Source: Exiguobacterium antarcticum DSM 14480 (GTDB taxonomy: Bacteria > Bacillota > Bacilli > Exiguobacteriales > Exiguobacteriaceae). Taken from it: a DNA stretch of 64,000 bases. Position 1 is the first letter of the stretch. Each line of letters starts with the position of its first letter. The notes beneath the pieces are model-generated. The model was not told the DNA's origin. It did no database searches and saw only the letters and a list, made by a program, of their open reading frames with translations. A program made the translations under genes and the position numbers. Where the stretch lies: positions 1 through 64,000 of the forward strand of contig NZ_JMKS01000001.1 of the NCBI RefSeq assembly GCF_000685865.1. Reading direction: 5' to 3'. Below, piece by piece: positions 33,324 to 41,914 of this stretch.

Positions 33324-34937
33324 TTACTTGATGCCGATTTGGGCGAACGGACTTTCATCCCGGTTCGCGGCAAATTTAAAGTTCGTGACCCCGTTTTGAT
33401 AAATCGCCATCTTCTTCAAATACGAAATCGGCACGAGCGCGCCTTGATCCTGGAGCGACGGCAGAATTTCAGCATACATCTTCTGACGTTTCGTTTCATC
33501 CGTCGTTTTGAGGACATCTTTCATTTCCTGTAACAGTTGATCCTTGTTCGGATAAGCGGAAATCGCTTCTTTAAACCCGAATCCGTCCGTACCGATGATG
33601 TTGACGAATGTGTGTGGATCGTACGGTGCACCGAAGTTACTATACATGTTGATATCGAATTTGTTGTCCTTGAAGCGCTGGACTTGATCCGGCAGCTCGA
33701 CACCGACGATTTTCAAGTCGACCCCGATGTTGCCCCACTCCGACTGTAACGTCTCGGCCATCGCTTTTTGGACAAGTTCCGCGGCATCATACATCATCTC
33801 GATTTGTAACGGTTGTCCGTCTTTTTCACGGATCTTTTTGCCGTTCGGCAGTTTCCAGCCGGCTTCGTCGAGCAATGCTTTGGCTTTGTCGACGTCAAAA
33901 TCCCGTTTTTCAACGTTTAGGTTCGACGTGTACGGCAGGTTCGGCGGCAGGATGAAGTCAGCCGGTGCTTCGAGACCGGACGTGATTCCTTCTACGAGTG
34001 TCTTCTTATCAAAACCGTATTGCAAGGCTTGACGGACGCGTTCGTCTGCCAGCTGTTTTTTCTTCGTATTCATGATCAACAGACGTGTCGCAACCGGCTC
34101 TGACATCGTCGTCTTGTAGGATTTCGTTTCTTTCAGTTGATTATAGGCGTCGACACTGATTGCCCCTTCCCCGAAAATCAAATCGATGTCGCCTTTTTCA
34201 AAAGCGAGTACGCGGCTTTCGGCATCGGGAATGATGTCGATCTTGATTTTCTTCACTTTCGGCTTTGGTCCCCAGTAGTTTTTGTTGACCTTAAACGTCG
34301 CGTATTGATCCGCTTTATACTCATCGAGCACCCACGGACCGGTTCCGACTTCTTCTTCGACGCCTTTTGACGTATCGCCGTTTTTCGGGAAACCGGCTTC
34401 ACCGAGGAAACGGACCGGACGGACGACCGCCAATTCCTGAATCGTCGGATAGTACGCTTCCGACAACGTCATCCGGAATGTCTGCTTGTCGACGGCTTCC
34501 GTTTTGTCGATTTTTGAGATAAAGCCAAGCCAGCTATGTAAGGCTTTGTTTTTGAGGACGGCGTCAAAGTTCTTTTTGACGATCGTCGCATCAAACGTCG
34601 AACCGTCCGAGAACTTGACATCGTCACGCAGTTTGAAGGTATATGTTTTGCCGTCTTTTGAGATATCCCATGATTTCGCGAGGAACGGCTCGAGTTTTCC
34701 GCCTTCAGCGTAATGGACGAGCGGCTCATAGACCATCGACTGAGCGAACAGTTGCGACGGATTGTAGACATGCGGATTCATCTCGCCGATGTCGCGCGGC
34801 CAGGCGAGGGTCAAGGTATCTTTGTCTTTTGTATTGTCAGCACCTTCATTCGGATTGGAACAGCCGAACAGCAGTGTCGTGATCGAGAGGATGGAAACAG
34901 CTTGAATGATGGATTTCTTACGACGTGAAACGTTCAT
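33324..34937 (-). CDS. substrate-binding lipoprotein (NikA/CntA/oligopeptide-binding type)
   Basis: A 537-residue SBP_bac_5 protein. Its lipobox 'LLFGC' places the lipidated Cys at residue 26, so it is tethered to the outer face of the membrane. Features such as 'GEMNPHVYNPSQLFAQSMVYEPLVHY' and 'VRFLGEAGFPKNGDTSKGVEEEVGTGPW' resemble nickel- and metallophore-binding NikA/CntA proteins more than general OppA. The start at 34937 has GGGAGTC upstream. First gene of the operon; a Fur-type box overlaps its promoter, arguing for a metal-related substrate. Peptides remain possible. Confidence 0.88.
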   Translation of the reverse strand: MNVSRRKKSIIQAVSILSITTLLFGCSNPNEGADNTKDKDTLTLAWPRDIGEMNPHVYNPSQLFAQSMVYEPLVHYAEGGKLEPFLAKSWDISKDGKTYTFKLRDDVKFSDGSTFDATIVKKNFDAVLKNKALHSWLGFISKIDKTEAVDKQTFRMTLSEAYYPTIQELAVVRPVRFLGEAGFPKNGDTSKGVEEEVGTGPWVLDEYKADQYATFKVNKNYWGPKPKVKKIKIDIIPDAESRVLAFEKGDIDLIFGEGAISVDAYNQLKETKSYKTTMSEPVATRLLIMNTKKKQLADERVRQALQYGFDKKTLVEGITSGLEAPADFILPPNLPYTSNLNVEKRDFDVDKAKALLDEAGWKLPNGKKIREKDGQPLQIEMMYDAAELVQKAMAETLQSEWGNIGVDLKIVGVELPDQVQRFKDNKFDINMYSNFGAPYDPHTFVNIIGTDGFGFKEAISAYPNKDQLLQEMKDVLKTTDETKRQKMYAEILPSLQDQGALVPISYLKKMAIYQNGVTNFKFAANRDESPFAQIGIK

Positions 34938-34960
34938 AGTGGACAGGACTCCCATTCTTA

Positions 34961-35006
34961 TTGATAATCATTTTCAATTGTAAGAGTCCGTACTAAGAAT
35001 TGTCAA
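34961..35006 (-). promoter_or_regulatory. promoter of the ABC operon with an overlapping Fur-type box
   Basis: On the minus strand TTGACA (35006-35001) and TACAAT (34982-34977) are 18 bases apart. Immediately downstream, TTGATAATCATTTTCAA (34961-34977) contains the 7-1-7 Fur-box pattern TGATAAT-C-ATTTTCA and would cover the transcription start, fitting repression when metal is plentiful. Zur or PerR sites look similar, so the exact regulator is uncertain. Confidence 0.65.
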
Positions 35007-35041
35007 TGGATAATCGGTGAGAGCGTTGAATTTGCTGTGTT

Positions 35042-35905
35042 TTATGGTGAAGTCGAATCATTTTTATATTCAGTGTAATCTGCCTCAAGCGTTTTGATGA
35101 TATTTCCGGCAAGAGTGTAAAGAACAACGAGAACGCCGATTAATGTAAAACGGATATTCACACCACTCACGTTGACTAAACTCTCCATCAACAGTGAATA
35201 GTTCAACACACTAATGACTAGAAGAATGATTTGAGCACATTCCCTTTTTTGACTAAGCTGCTTGCTTATTGCTTTATCTAGAGGCTGATTATCCAGTAAT
35301 TTTTGATAATAAAACCGTTCTGGAAGTATCGTATTAAAAGACAGTGCCAAGAACCACACCCACCCGATCAAACTACCGGTCAACCACAATTCATTCCATT
35401 GGAGGAAAGGCATCAAAATGGTCAGTATACTGGTACTTACTATGAACGGCATGAGAACGAAAAATAAGACTTGATCAACGAAGGCAGAGTAACGATTTTT
35501 CAAAAAAATCCAAAACGTTTTTTTGTCTCGATTCGGATCAATCTGATTTTTCTTTCTTGAAAATTCACCTTCTACAATCAAAGGACTGATTGTAAGAAGA
35601 AAAATAAGTGCCAGAACGATTAAGGCAATTTCTTTCAGCGAAACGGTATCACCTCTGTGTAGATTCTCTATCAAAAGAGCAGTCGCATAGAAAATAAACA
35701 GAAGATAACCCGCAAACAGAAGGTAGTTGCTCCGTCCTTTACGCTCAAAGACGATTCATCCACGAACCAGTCGCCGGATTGTCATTTCATACCTACCAAT
35801 GAAGGAGTCTACCGGACGCTCTAATCGATGGATGAAAGACATTAATCCTTTAATCCCCTTGAGAGATACGAAAAGCGATAACAAAATACCAAAAATGATT
35901 CCCAT
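35042..35905 (-). pseudogene. multi-helix membrane protein gene with an in-frame TGA
   Basis: Two open segments lie in the same frame, separated by a single TGA at 35758-35756. The first starts at ATG 35905, ten bases after GGAGGAGG, and encodes 49 residues with one helix. The second continues directly for 237 residues with about five helices; its first helix 'NYLLFAGYLLFIFYATALLI' lies before any usable start codon. The two parts therefore read as one ~287-residue membrane protein cut by a stop at codon 50. Family unknown. Reinitiation at TTG 35674 or CTG 35638 could still give a partial protein. Confidence 0.65.
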
Positions 35906-35978
35906 TTCATGTTTTCCTCCTCCATAAAAAGTAAAGCACTCATCAAACTGCATGAGTGCTCCAAAAAATCGATTCCTT

Positions 35979-36542
35979 TTATTTTGTCTGGAAATCAAAC
36001 GCCAACACTTCGACGTCACACCCTTGCCCATCAAGGTTCGGGCTGCACGCGTACGGACCGACTTTCCAGTCCCCTTCCGCATGCAGATGGGCAATCCGCA
36101 ATTGTTCCTTCGTCTCACCGTCGACGAAGTACAGCTCAACGTCCTGTTGATTGCAGACGAGCTCAAACGTCAATGGATGATCAAAGACCGTGTTGTCGAT
36201 ATCCCGCGATGACCAGTCAGAGTAACCGAACGAAGTAACGACGGCTCCGAGATGTGATTTTCCGTCCGGAAGGAATTCCGCTGAAACTTTTAGCCAGTTG
36301 TCTTCGTTTAAATAGAGAAGGATCCCCGCCTGATCATACGTTAGACGCGGGTGCAGCTTCACTTCGATTCGGCAATAGAAAGACGGTGCCGGGATTGGTT
36401 TAAGTAAGGCATGACCGGTCATCCGGTTAAACTGATAATAGGTATTGCGCCAAAAGTCGGTATCGCCTTCTGTCTTAAAGGTCAGGCGTTCCTGCATACT
36501 GAATTCTTTTGGTTCATTCAACCAAGTAAAATCTTGCCACAT
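35979..36542 (-). CDS. DUF1349 domain protein
   Basis: A 187-residue soluble protein with the DUF1349 beta-sandwich pattern of concanavalin-like lectins: 'FWRNTYYQFNRMTGHALL', 'LTYDQAGILLYLNEDNWLKVSAEF' and 'SHLGAVVTSFGYSDWSS'. Relatives include the yeast YGR-type 'regulation of enolase' annotation, which says little about role. ACAGGAGG sets the ATG at 36542; the frame is open upstream without a ribosome binding site. It lies 49 bp downstream of the interrupted DUF3139 gene. Confidence 0.82.
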   Translation of the reverse strand: MWQDFTWLNEPKEFSMQERLTFKTEGDTDFWRNTYYQFNRMTGHALLKPIPAPSFYCRIEVKLHPRLTYDQAGILLYLNEDNWLKVSAEFLPDGKSHLGAVVTSFGYSDWSSRDIDNTVFDHPLTFELVCNQQDVELYFVDGETKEQLRIAHLHAEGDWKVGPYACSPNLDGQGCDVEVLAFDFQTK

Positions 36543-36591
36543 GTGAATTCCTCCTGTTTTGAAAATATTTGTGTTGAAACAACCTATACGT

Positions 36592-36978
36592 TTACGGTTC
36601 ATCTTTAAACTGTTCGAACTCAGGATGTTTCGGTTCTCGAAAATCAATAAAATCTTCGGATGGATCTAAAAAATTGTGTCCTAAGTATATCGCAAAGTAG
36701 TTCCCGTCTTTATCTCTGACACTAAACAAATAGGATGTCCGCGGTTCATCTTTTAGAAATACACTGTATCCATAACCAAACTTCGTAAATTGACCGAATA
36801 TCTGATACTCGTCTTTTTTCAGCCCGTACTGTTATTCTAGTTGCTCTTCCAAATATAACTGCCGCAGGATTTTCTGATGAAAAGTATACAAAAAACATGA
36901 GACCAACACCAGCATTACCGCTAGTAAGATGAACCGTCCAATCCGCCACTTGCCGTTTGCTTTCCAAAAGTTCGTCAT
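36592..36978 (-). pseudogene. DUF3139-like membrane-anchored protein gene with an in-frame TAA
   Basis: From ATG 36978 (AAGGAGAG upstream) one frame of 129 codons runs to 36592 with a single TAA at 36834-36832 (codon 49). Before the stop: a basic N-terminus, one membrane helix (about 14-34) and 'LYLEEQLE'. After it: 'QYGLKKDEYQIFGQFTKFGYGYSVFLKDEP', a pattern typical of DUF3139. The two pieces make one ordinary DUF3139-size protein. The missing residue is probably Lys or Glu. Sequence error cannot be excluded. Confidence 0.65.
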
Positions 36979-37012
36979 CGGCTCTCCTTTGCACTTTCTT
37001 CCTGCCGTATAC

Positions 37013-37807
37013 TTAACTATTATCAGAAGTTTTACTATCAATATAAAATAAAAGTACTCTAGATAAATTAACTATAAACCTTGCTTCATCTTCTTCAATT
37101 ATGTCGTCATTAGGATGAGAAAACCCATGACGGTTTCTAACCTCATTCATATTTCCAAGAATTTTCCCTATAGCAGCTGCTGTTTGGTTTATTGGTCTTT
37201 GATGTTCTTTAATCTCTATACTAAAACTGGTATGTTCTACTTTGAGCCTTCCCCACATATCCTGAATTTTTACATTTTGCTCGTTAAAGATAATATTTTC
37301 TTCGTCGCACAATGCTTTCAAATAACCGTGTATAGCTGTATGAACTCGATCTACAGCACTACCGTAAGAGTGATTTGAAATTAATATCTCTGACTGGTCT
37401 AAAACTTTTTTCACAAATTCAAAATCATTCTTCAGTTCCCCTTGTTCAATGATTTCTCCATCTAATCTATTTATCCATTCGTTGATTTTCTTATATGTTC
37501 TAATTTTTTTTTGATATTCATTAACACTGATTATTTTTTCTTTAGATAAATCCTCGAAATATTCTATTGGATATTTCTCTAAAACTCCTTCTAATATTTT
37601 TGATTGATCACTTGGCGATGCTTCAGAAATTATAGCTATGAATCGCTCTCTCGTAGTTCCATTGTACATACTTGGATCTATATCTAATCCACAGTAGTCT
37701 GGATAAAAAGCTGCATGTGTTGCGTAAGAAAAATCACCTAAATAACCATTATGAACTCCTATATATGACACAATACTGTTAACCTCTACATTCTTTAATT
37801 TCGCCAT
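37013..37807 (-). CDS. abortive-infection-type protein (Abi C-terminal domain)
   Basis: A 264-residue soluble protein. The C-terminal ~120 residues resemble the Abi_C domain: 'SYGSAVDRVHTAIHGYLKALC', 'GKILGNMNEVRNRHGFSHPND' and 'EARFIVNLSRVLLFYID'. The N-terminal half is not recognised. Abi_C proteins are found in phage-defence abortive infection systems. The gene is visibly more AT-rich than its neighbours, with long A and T runs, which suggests horizontal acquisition. GGAGG precedes the ATG. It is monocistronic, with no obvious toxin or methylase partner. Confidence 0.72.
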   Translation of the reverse strand: MAKLKNVEVNSIVSYIGVHNGYLGDFSYATHAAFYPDYCGLDIDPSMYNGTTRERFIAIISEASPSDQSKILEGVLEKYPIEYFEDLSKEKIISVNEYQKKIRTYKKINEWINRLDGEIIEQGELKNDFEFVKKVLDQSEILISNHSYGSAVDRVHTAIHGYLKALCDEENIIFNEQNVKIQDMWGRLKVEHTSFSIEIKEHQRPINQTAAAIGKILGNMNEVRNRHGFSHPNDDIIEEDEARFIVNLSRVLLFYIDSKTSDNS

Positions 37808-37890
37808 AACTTAGTCCTCCATTTTTATGTTCAGTATCATATTTTCTTGAAACTCACTTCTGTTTTATAGTGAAAATATAAAAGTACCTT

Positions 37891-38583
37891 TTAAGTATTT
37901 TTTTCTCTCTCATAATGTAAGACACCTTCCGCATCGATCCGGACATGCAGCTTGCCGTCGAGTTCGAGAACGAGTGGACTTGTGACCGCCGGTTTCGGTG
38001 AGAACAACCATGTTCGGTCTTCTCGCCCAAGCAACAGGTGGGTCCCATCTTCCGGTGCCCCGAGGAAATTCAGGAAGTCGACGTTAATCGGTTGATGGTA
38101 GCGGTGAAAGACACCAATTTCCGCAAATGATGCGCCGACACCTGCAACATCCGGCGTCGTCACGTTCATTTCTCCGATATCAAGAATGTGATGTACACTG
38201 AAGCTGTCAAGCGACTTATTCGGATTGACGTCATGCCGGGCAATCAATTCGACGACGTTCTCATCCGGATCGTAAAAGTAAACGGAATGGGCATTGATGT
38301 TTTCAAAAAAGATTTCGTCCGCTCCGTCCTCGATTAATAACGGCACTTTCTGTTGCAACCAGTCCTTGGCCAGTTGAAACGCATTTCCCGGAACGTTAAA
38401 CGCAAAATGGTATTGTTTCGGTTGCTGTGTCGTATCTTGTTCAAATCGAAGCTGACTTGTCCCGATTTGTACCGTAAAAGATGTTACGGTTTCTTCAACA
38501 AGTCTGAAGCCAAGCGTCGTCGTATAAAAGTGTTGTATCGGTTTTAATCGATCCGTCCAAAGTGTCGCGGCTGTAATTTTCAT
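37891..38583 (-). CDS. VOC/glyoxalase family protein (dioxygenase-like)
   Basis: A 230-residue cytoplasmic protein with at least one vicinal-oxygen-chelate domain: 'TLWTDRLKPIQHFYTTTLGFRLVEET' begins the first beta-alpha-beta unit and 'HSVYFYDPDENVVELIAR' its metal-ligand strand (His and Glu). The second half looks like a degenerate repeat of the fold, as in extradiol dioxygenase-like proteins. The start at 38583 follows GGAGGGAATG. Substrate unknown. Confidence 0.8.
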   Translation of the reverse strand: MKITAATLWTDRLKPIQHFYTTTLGFRLVEETVTSFTVQIGTSQLRFEQDTTQQPKQYHFAFNVPGNAFQLAKDWLQQKVPLLIEDGADEIFFENINAHSVYFYDPDENVVELIARHDVNPNKSLDSFSVHHILDIGEMNVTTPDVAGVGASFAEIGVFHRYHQPINVDFLNFLGAPEDGTHLLLGREDRTWLFSPKPAVTSPLVLELDGKLHVRIDAEGVLHYEREKNT

Positions 38584-38695
38584 TCCACATTCCCTCCGTC
38601 TGTCTTTTAAATTCACTCGCTTCAGTATACAACAATTTATGTATAATATTGGTTAAAAAGTAAGTGCATACCTATTCGAGAATGGAGGAAAACAG

Positions 38696-39568
38696 ATGAA
38701 ACGTTACAATATCGCATGCGCCGGAATTTCAACACACATTACAGAATGGGGCGACCCGGATCACCCGGTGATTTTTTGTCTGCATGGTCTCGGTGGAACG
38801 AGCCTCAGCTTCATTGAACTCGCCGATGCGCTGAAAAACGACTACCGGATTATCTCGATCGATGCCCCGGGTCACGGGAAGACCGAACCGTTTCCGGATG
38901 AACGGGATTATCAGTTTGCCCGGTTTTCCGATTGGCTGAATCGACTGTTTGAACAGTTATACATCGAAGACTTTTATTTCCTCTCGCACTCTTGGGGCAG
39001 TTTCATCGCACTTTATTATCAAAAAGAACAGCCGGAGCGGGTCCGCGGATCGATTTTGATTGACGGCGGTTATCAAAGTAAACGGTTGCGGGGCACACCA
39101 CTCGAGCAGGAATCTGCATTTTACGATACGGATTTTGAGGAGTCCGTCTCGACGTGGGAGGAATTTCGGGACGTTGCCGTGTACGGACCAAAGATGCGCC
39201 GGTCGCCGCTGCTTGACTTAGCCGGAAAGGATTTTGTCCGGATGCAGGAGGGGCGCTACTACTGGCATGCCCGGGCAAAGACGGTGCGAGCGATTCTGGC
39301 CGCGATGTATCAGGACGAAATCCTCGATTTTCTCGACGACGTTCCGGGAGAAAACCTGGTGTTACTCCGTGCAACGTTACCCGTCTCGGATGAACCGTTC
39401 CGCAAACAAGCAATTGCCCTGTGGCAGGAAAAAACCGGTGGTACTGTGATCTCCGCTCCGGCGACTTCCCACATCACGCACTGGGACGATCCGGCTTTTG
39501 TACTGCAAGTGATTCAGGAACACTGGACCAGAACGCTTGCCGTTGACGAACAACCAACTCAACTCTGA
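38696..39568 (+). CDS. alpha/beta hydrolase
   Basis: A 290-residue alpha/beta-hydrolase-fold enzyme with no signal peptide. The oxyanion region 'FCLHGLGG', the nucleophile elbow 'SHSWGS' with the catalytic Ser, and a late 'TSHITHWDDP' with the catalytic His are visible; the acid is probably the Asp near 'LPVSDEPF'. Likely an esterase, lactonase or C-C hydrolase. ATGGAGGAAAACAG precedes the ATG. Monocistronic, with a terminator after it. Confidence 0.86.
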   Translation: MKRYNIACAGISTHITEWGDPDHPVIFCLHGLGGTSLSFIELADALKNDYRIISIDAPGHGKTEPFPDERDYQFARFSDWLNRLFEQLYIEDFYFLSHSWGSFIALYYQKEQPERVRGSILIDGGYQSKRLRGTPLEQESAFYDTDFEESVSTWEEFRDVAVYGPKMRRSPLLDLAGKDFVRMQEGRYYWHARAKTVRAILAAMYQDEILDFLDDVPGENLVLLRATLPVSDEPFRKQAIALWQEKTGGTVISAPATSHITHWDDPAFVLQVIQEHWTRTLAVDEQPTQL

Positions 39569-39588
39569 AAAAATTGAACGATAAATAA

Positions 39589-39621
39589 ACGACTCCCAGT
39601 TGCCCGGGAGTCGTTTGCTTT
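39589..39621. terminator. terminator between convergent genes
   Basis: ACGACTCCC (39589-39597) pairs perfectly with GGGAGTCGT (39606-39614), then TTGCTTT. Confidence 0.7.
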
Positions 39622-39641
39622 GTCTACTTTTTTCACACTGC

Positions 39642-40148
39642 TCAGGCAACACTTTCGATAAACCGCTGAACCTCTTGCGGAGACTTTAAAACGACAATTG
39701 TCTTCGTTGATGCGACTTGAACGAGTCTTGACTGAATGTCGGGTCGCTGAACGTTTGGATAGTTCCAAATCCACTTCAAAAAAGCAACATCGATTTTCTC
39801 CGGACACCCGGCTGCCATATCCGGTCGGGCCTGATGCCGGTACCGAATCGACCGTTTGAGAATCCGGTAGACACAGGTCGTTCGCGGTAAATCAAGAAAG
39901 ATGATCGTATCCGCGGCGTTCAACCGAAGATCCATCGTCCCGCCGTAGTTTCCGTCGATGATCCAGTCGTCTCGGCTGACCAATTCCTTTTGAATTCGTT
40001 GTTGTTCTTCGCGTGGAACTGCCTGCCAGTCCGCCCGCCACAATAAGCTGTCGAGATGGTGGACGCGAATGCCTAGCCGTTGACCGAGTTGTCTCGCAAG
40101 CGTCGACTTACCTGATCCGCCGGAACCAATTAGCATAATCTTTTTCAT
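39642..40148 (-). CDS. P-loop kinase-like protein (FlaR/DNA topology modulation family)
   Basis: A 168-residue P-loop NTPase with 'GSGGSGKSTLARQLG' (Walker A) and 'HHLDSLLWRADWQAVPREEQ', the signature of the 'topology modulation' FlaR-like family; 'WIIDGNYGGTMDLRLNAADTIIFLDLPR' is also diagnostic. These are adenylate-kinase-like proteins with uncertain substrates. The ATG overlaps the mupG stop (ATGA), so the two are translationally coupled. Confidence 0.85.
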   Translation of the reverse strand: MKKIMLIGSGGSGKSTLARQLGQRLGIRVHHLDSLLWRADWQAVPREEQQRIQKELVSRDDWIIDGNYGGTMDLRLNAADTIIFLDLPRTTCVYRILKRSIRYRHQARPDMAAGCPEKIDVAFLKWIWNYPNVQRPDIQSRLVQVASTKTIVVLKSPQEVQRFIESVA

Positions 40149-41203
40149 TCCGTTTCCACCCACTCCAACCGGAACCGTCCGCCGGGTCCAATCTGGTGCA
40201 GCAACGCTCGGTCCGCCTCGATTATACGTCCGATGACATTGACGCGTTCATCCGCCGCAAGATTCCGTTTCGTAACCTGCAATTCTCCGGCATATCGTCC
40301 GTAACGCAGGTTATCAATTGTCACGGATCCGATGGGACGGTCTGATAAAGTCGCGGGTTCCAGTAGTCCGTTGCCCGGCCGGCCGTAAGCGCGTGACTCG
40401 ATCGAACGGACGACATCACGGGCCGGATCCATCCGATTTGTATGTACGCTCTTCAACAGTGGATCATCGCCTTGTCCCGTTGCCCGGAGGACAATCACAC
40501 CCTCTTGATACGCAGCAAACTGCCGTATCGAGTTCTCCGACAAGCTCGGATCCCCGATCAGAATCCGGTCGATGGATGCTTCCAGCTCCAAATAACAGGT
40601 AAAAGGCGCTTGTCTCCGATGGTCTTCGAGCGTCGGTAATGTGGCATGGAGCGGACCACGCAGTTGCCCGTCTCCCGGAATGAAGGCTTGGACACGTATG
40701 CCTTGTCCGTGAAGCCACGCATTTTTGTCGTTGAACCAGTTCCGATCAAGCCCTGTTTCCGGACGCGGATAATAGTTATGCCACGCCTCGACGTTCTCAA
40801 GGATTAGTCCTTCTGCCTTCATCGCATTGAGTTCTTCCGCTGTCACGGTACTGGCGTTTAAGGCAACCATCAGTTGTCTCGACAAATCGGCGACCTGTTT
40901 CGGTGTCACACCATAATCAACCCGCAGTCCGGTCACCCCCCATTCGGTTAAGGTATCGGCATCCTCCCACGTCTTGCCGAGCGCGGCAAGGGAAGTCGGG
41001 GCGATATCCGCGACGAGTTCCATCTCAAACTGTCGTGCCAATCCCCCTAAAGCCCGCAACCGTTCCGTATACAACGACGGATCGTCTTCCGGAATATGTA
41101 ACGAGGTAAAGATCGAGGTAAAACCGATTGCCCGCATCTGTCGGATGCTGTCTTTCGCCTCATCTGTCAGTGGTTCACTCAAATAAACGGCAAGTCCTTT
41201 CAT
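40145..41203 (-). CDS. mupG: 6-phospho-N-acetylmuramidase (MupG/DUF871 family)
   Basis: A 352-residue cytoplasmic protein of the DUF871 family: an N-terminal TIM barrel ('FTSIFTSLHIPEDD' and 'LRVDYGVTPKQVADLS', with 'LENVEAWHNYYPRPETGL') and a smaller C-terminal beta domain. In S. aureus MupG splits MurNAc-6-phosphate-GlcNAc imported by MurP, feeding MurQ. murP and murQ lie less than 1 kb upstream on the same strand, supporting that role. AAGGAG sets the ATG at 41203. A plus-strand DUF4825 gene separates it from murP, so it has its own promoter. Confidence 0.85.
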   Translation of the reverse strand: MKGLAVYLSEPLTDEAKDSIRQMRAIGFTSIFTSLHIPEDDPSLYTERLRALGGLARQFEMELVADIAPTSLAALGKTWEDADTLTEWGVTGLRVDYGVTPKQVADLSRQLMVALNASTVTAEELNAMKAEGLILENVEAWHNYYPRPETGLDRNWFNDKNAWLHGQGIRVQAFIPGDGQLRGPLHATLPTLEDHRRQAPFTCYLELEASIDRILIGDPSLSENSIRQFAAYQEGVIVLRATGQGDDPLLKSVHTNRMDPARDVVRSIESRAYGRPGNGLLEPATLSDRPIGSVTIDNLRYGRYAGELQVTKRNLAADERVNVIGRIIEADRALLHQIGPGGRFRLEWVETE

Positions 41204-41337
41204 CTGTTTCACTCCTTCTTGTCAGCGTAGTGCTCAAAGACCGTCAATTGTTACTAAAGTTCCAATATAAGAATTTTTTAGGAGATACTTCATGAATTAT
41301 GATACCATTAGTACGAGATACATAAAGGAGAGATTGT

Positions 41338-41826
41338 ATGAAACGAATTTTGATTCCGTTCCTGTCGATTGCCTGTCTGGTATTGATCTGGAATGGCTAC
41401 AGTCAACATGCCGATTCAAAGACGGATCTGTTCCACTATAAACATTCCTATGTCGGCGACAACAGCGCCGTCGCGAATATCGTCAAAGAATTGGCACACC
41501 ATCAAGAGTTGCATCAGATTGCCCTTGAAACGAAACAAACACCGTATGGCATCCATTTGACTTACAAGGACATCGAGACGGAACAAGTCGAACAGGAGAT
41601 CAAAGAGACGGTCCTGTTCAACGCAACCTACCTGTTTGTTCTCGTCGATAACGTGGACCGGATTACGTTTACCTTCCCGGATTATACCTTCACCGTGACC
41701 CGTGATAAACTGAACGGCTGGTACAACACGCAACTCAGCACAATCGAACAGGAACAAGCAGTCACAAAATTGATTCAGCGTCATTTAAAGTCTGAAACCA
41801 AGATCAACCAGTTTTTCGCTGACTGA
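41338..41826 (+). CDS. DUF4825-type exported protein
   Basis: A 162-residue protein with an N-terminal hydrophobic signal/anchor (about 3-19) and then 'FHYKHSYVGDNSAVANIVKEL', the hallmark of DUF4825. The rest is a soluble domain acting outside the membrane. Function unknown; relatives often neighbour anti-sigma or two-component genes. It is nested between mupG and murP on the opposite strand. AAAGGAGAG precedes the ATG. Confidence 0.75.
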   Translation: MKRILIPFLSIACLVLIWNGYSQHADSKTDLFHYKHSYVGDNSAVANIVKELAHHQELHQIALETKQTPYGIHLTYKDIETEQVEQEIKETVLFNATYLFVLVDNVDRITFTFPDYTFTVTRDKLNGWYNTQLSTIEQEQAVTKLIQRHLKSETKINQFFAD

Positions 41827-41846
41827 TCCTGAACATGATTTGAGTC

Positions 41847-41893
41847 AAAAAAGATGGAACATCACCTCAACGTGATGTTCCATCTTTTTGTTG
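41847..41893. terminator. bidirectional terminator
   Basis: AAAAAGATGGAACATCA pairs with TGATGTTCCATCTTTTT around a short loop. It separates the DUF4825 gene from convergent murP. Confidence 0.85.
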
Positions 41894-41914
41894 TGTGCTG
41901 TTCTTCTACTGGCG

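Noticed and set aside
23203..36978. UGA reassigned to Trp in this genome
   Set aside because: Many intact genes end with TGA at sensible points (for example iscB and endolysin), and one broken gene has TAA, so isolated mutations or errors are simpler.
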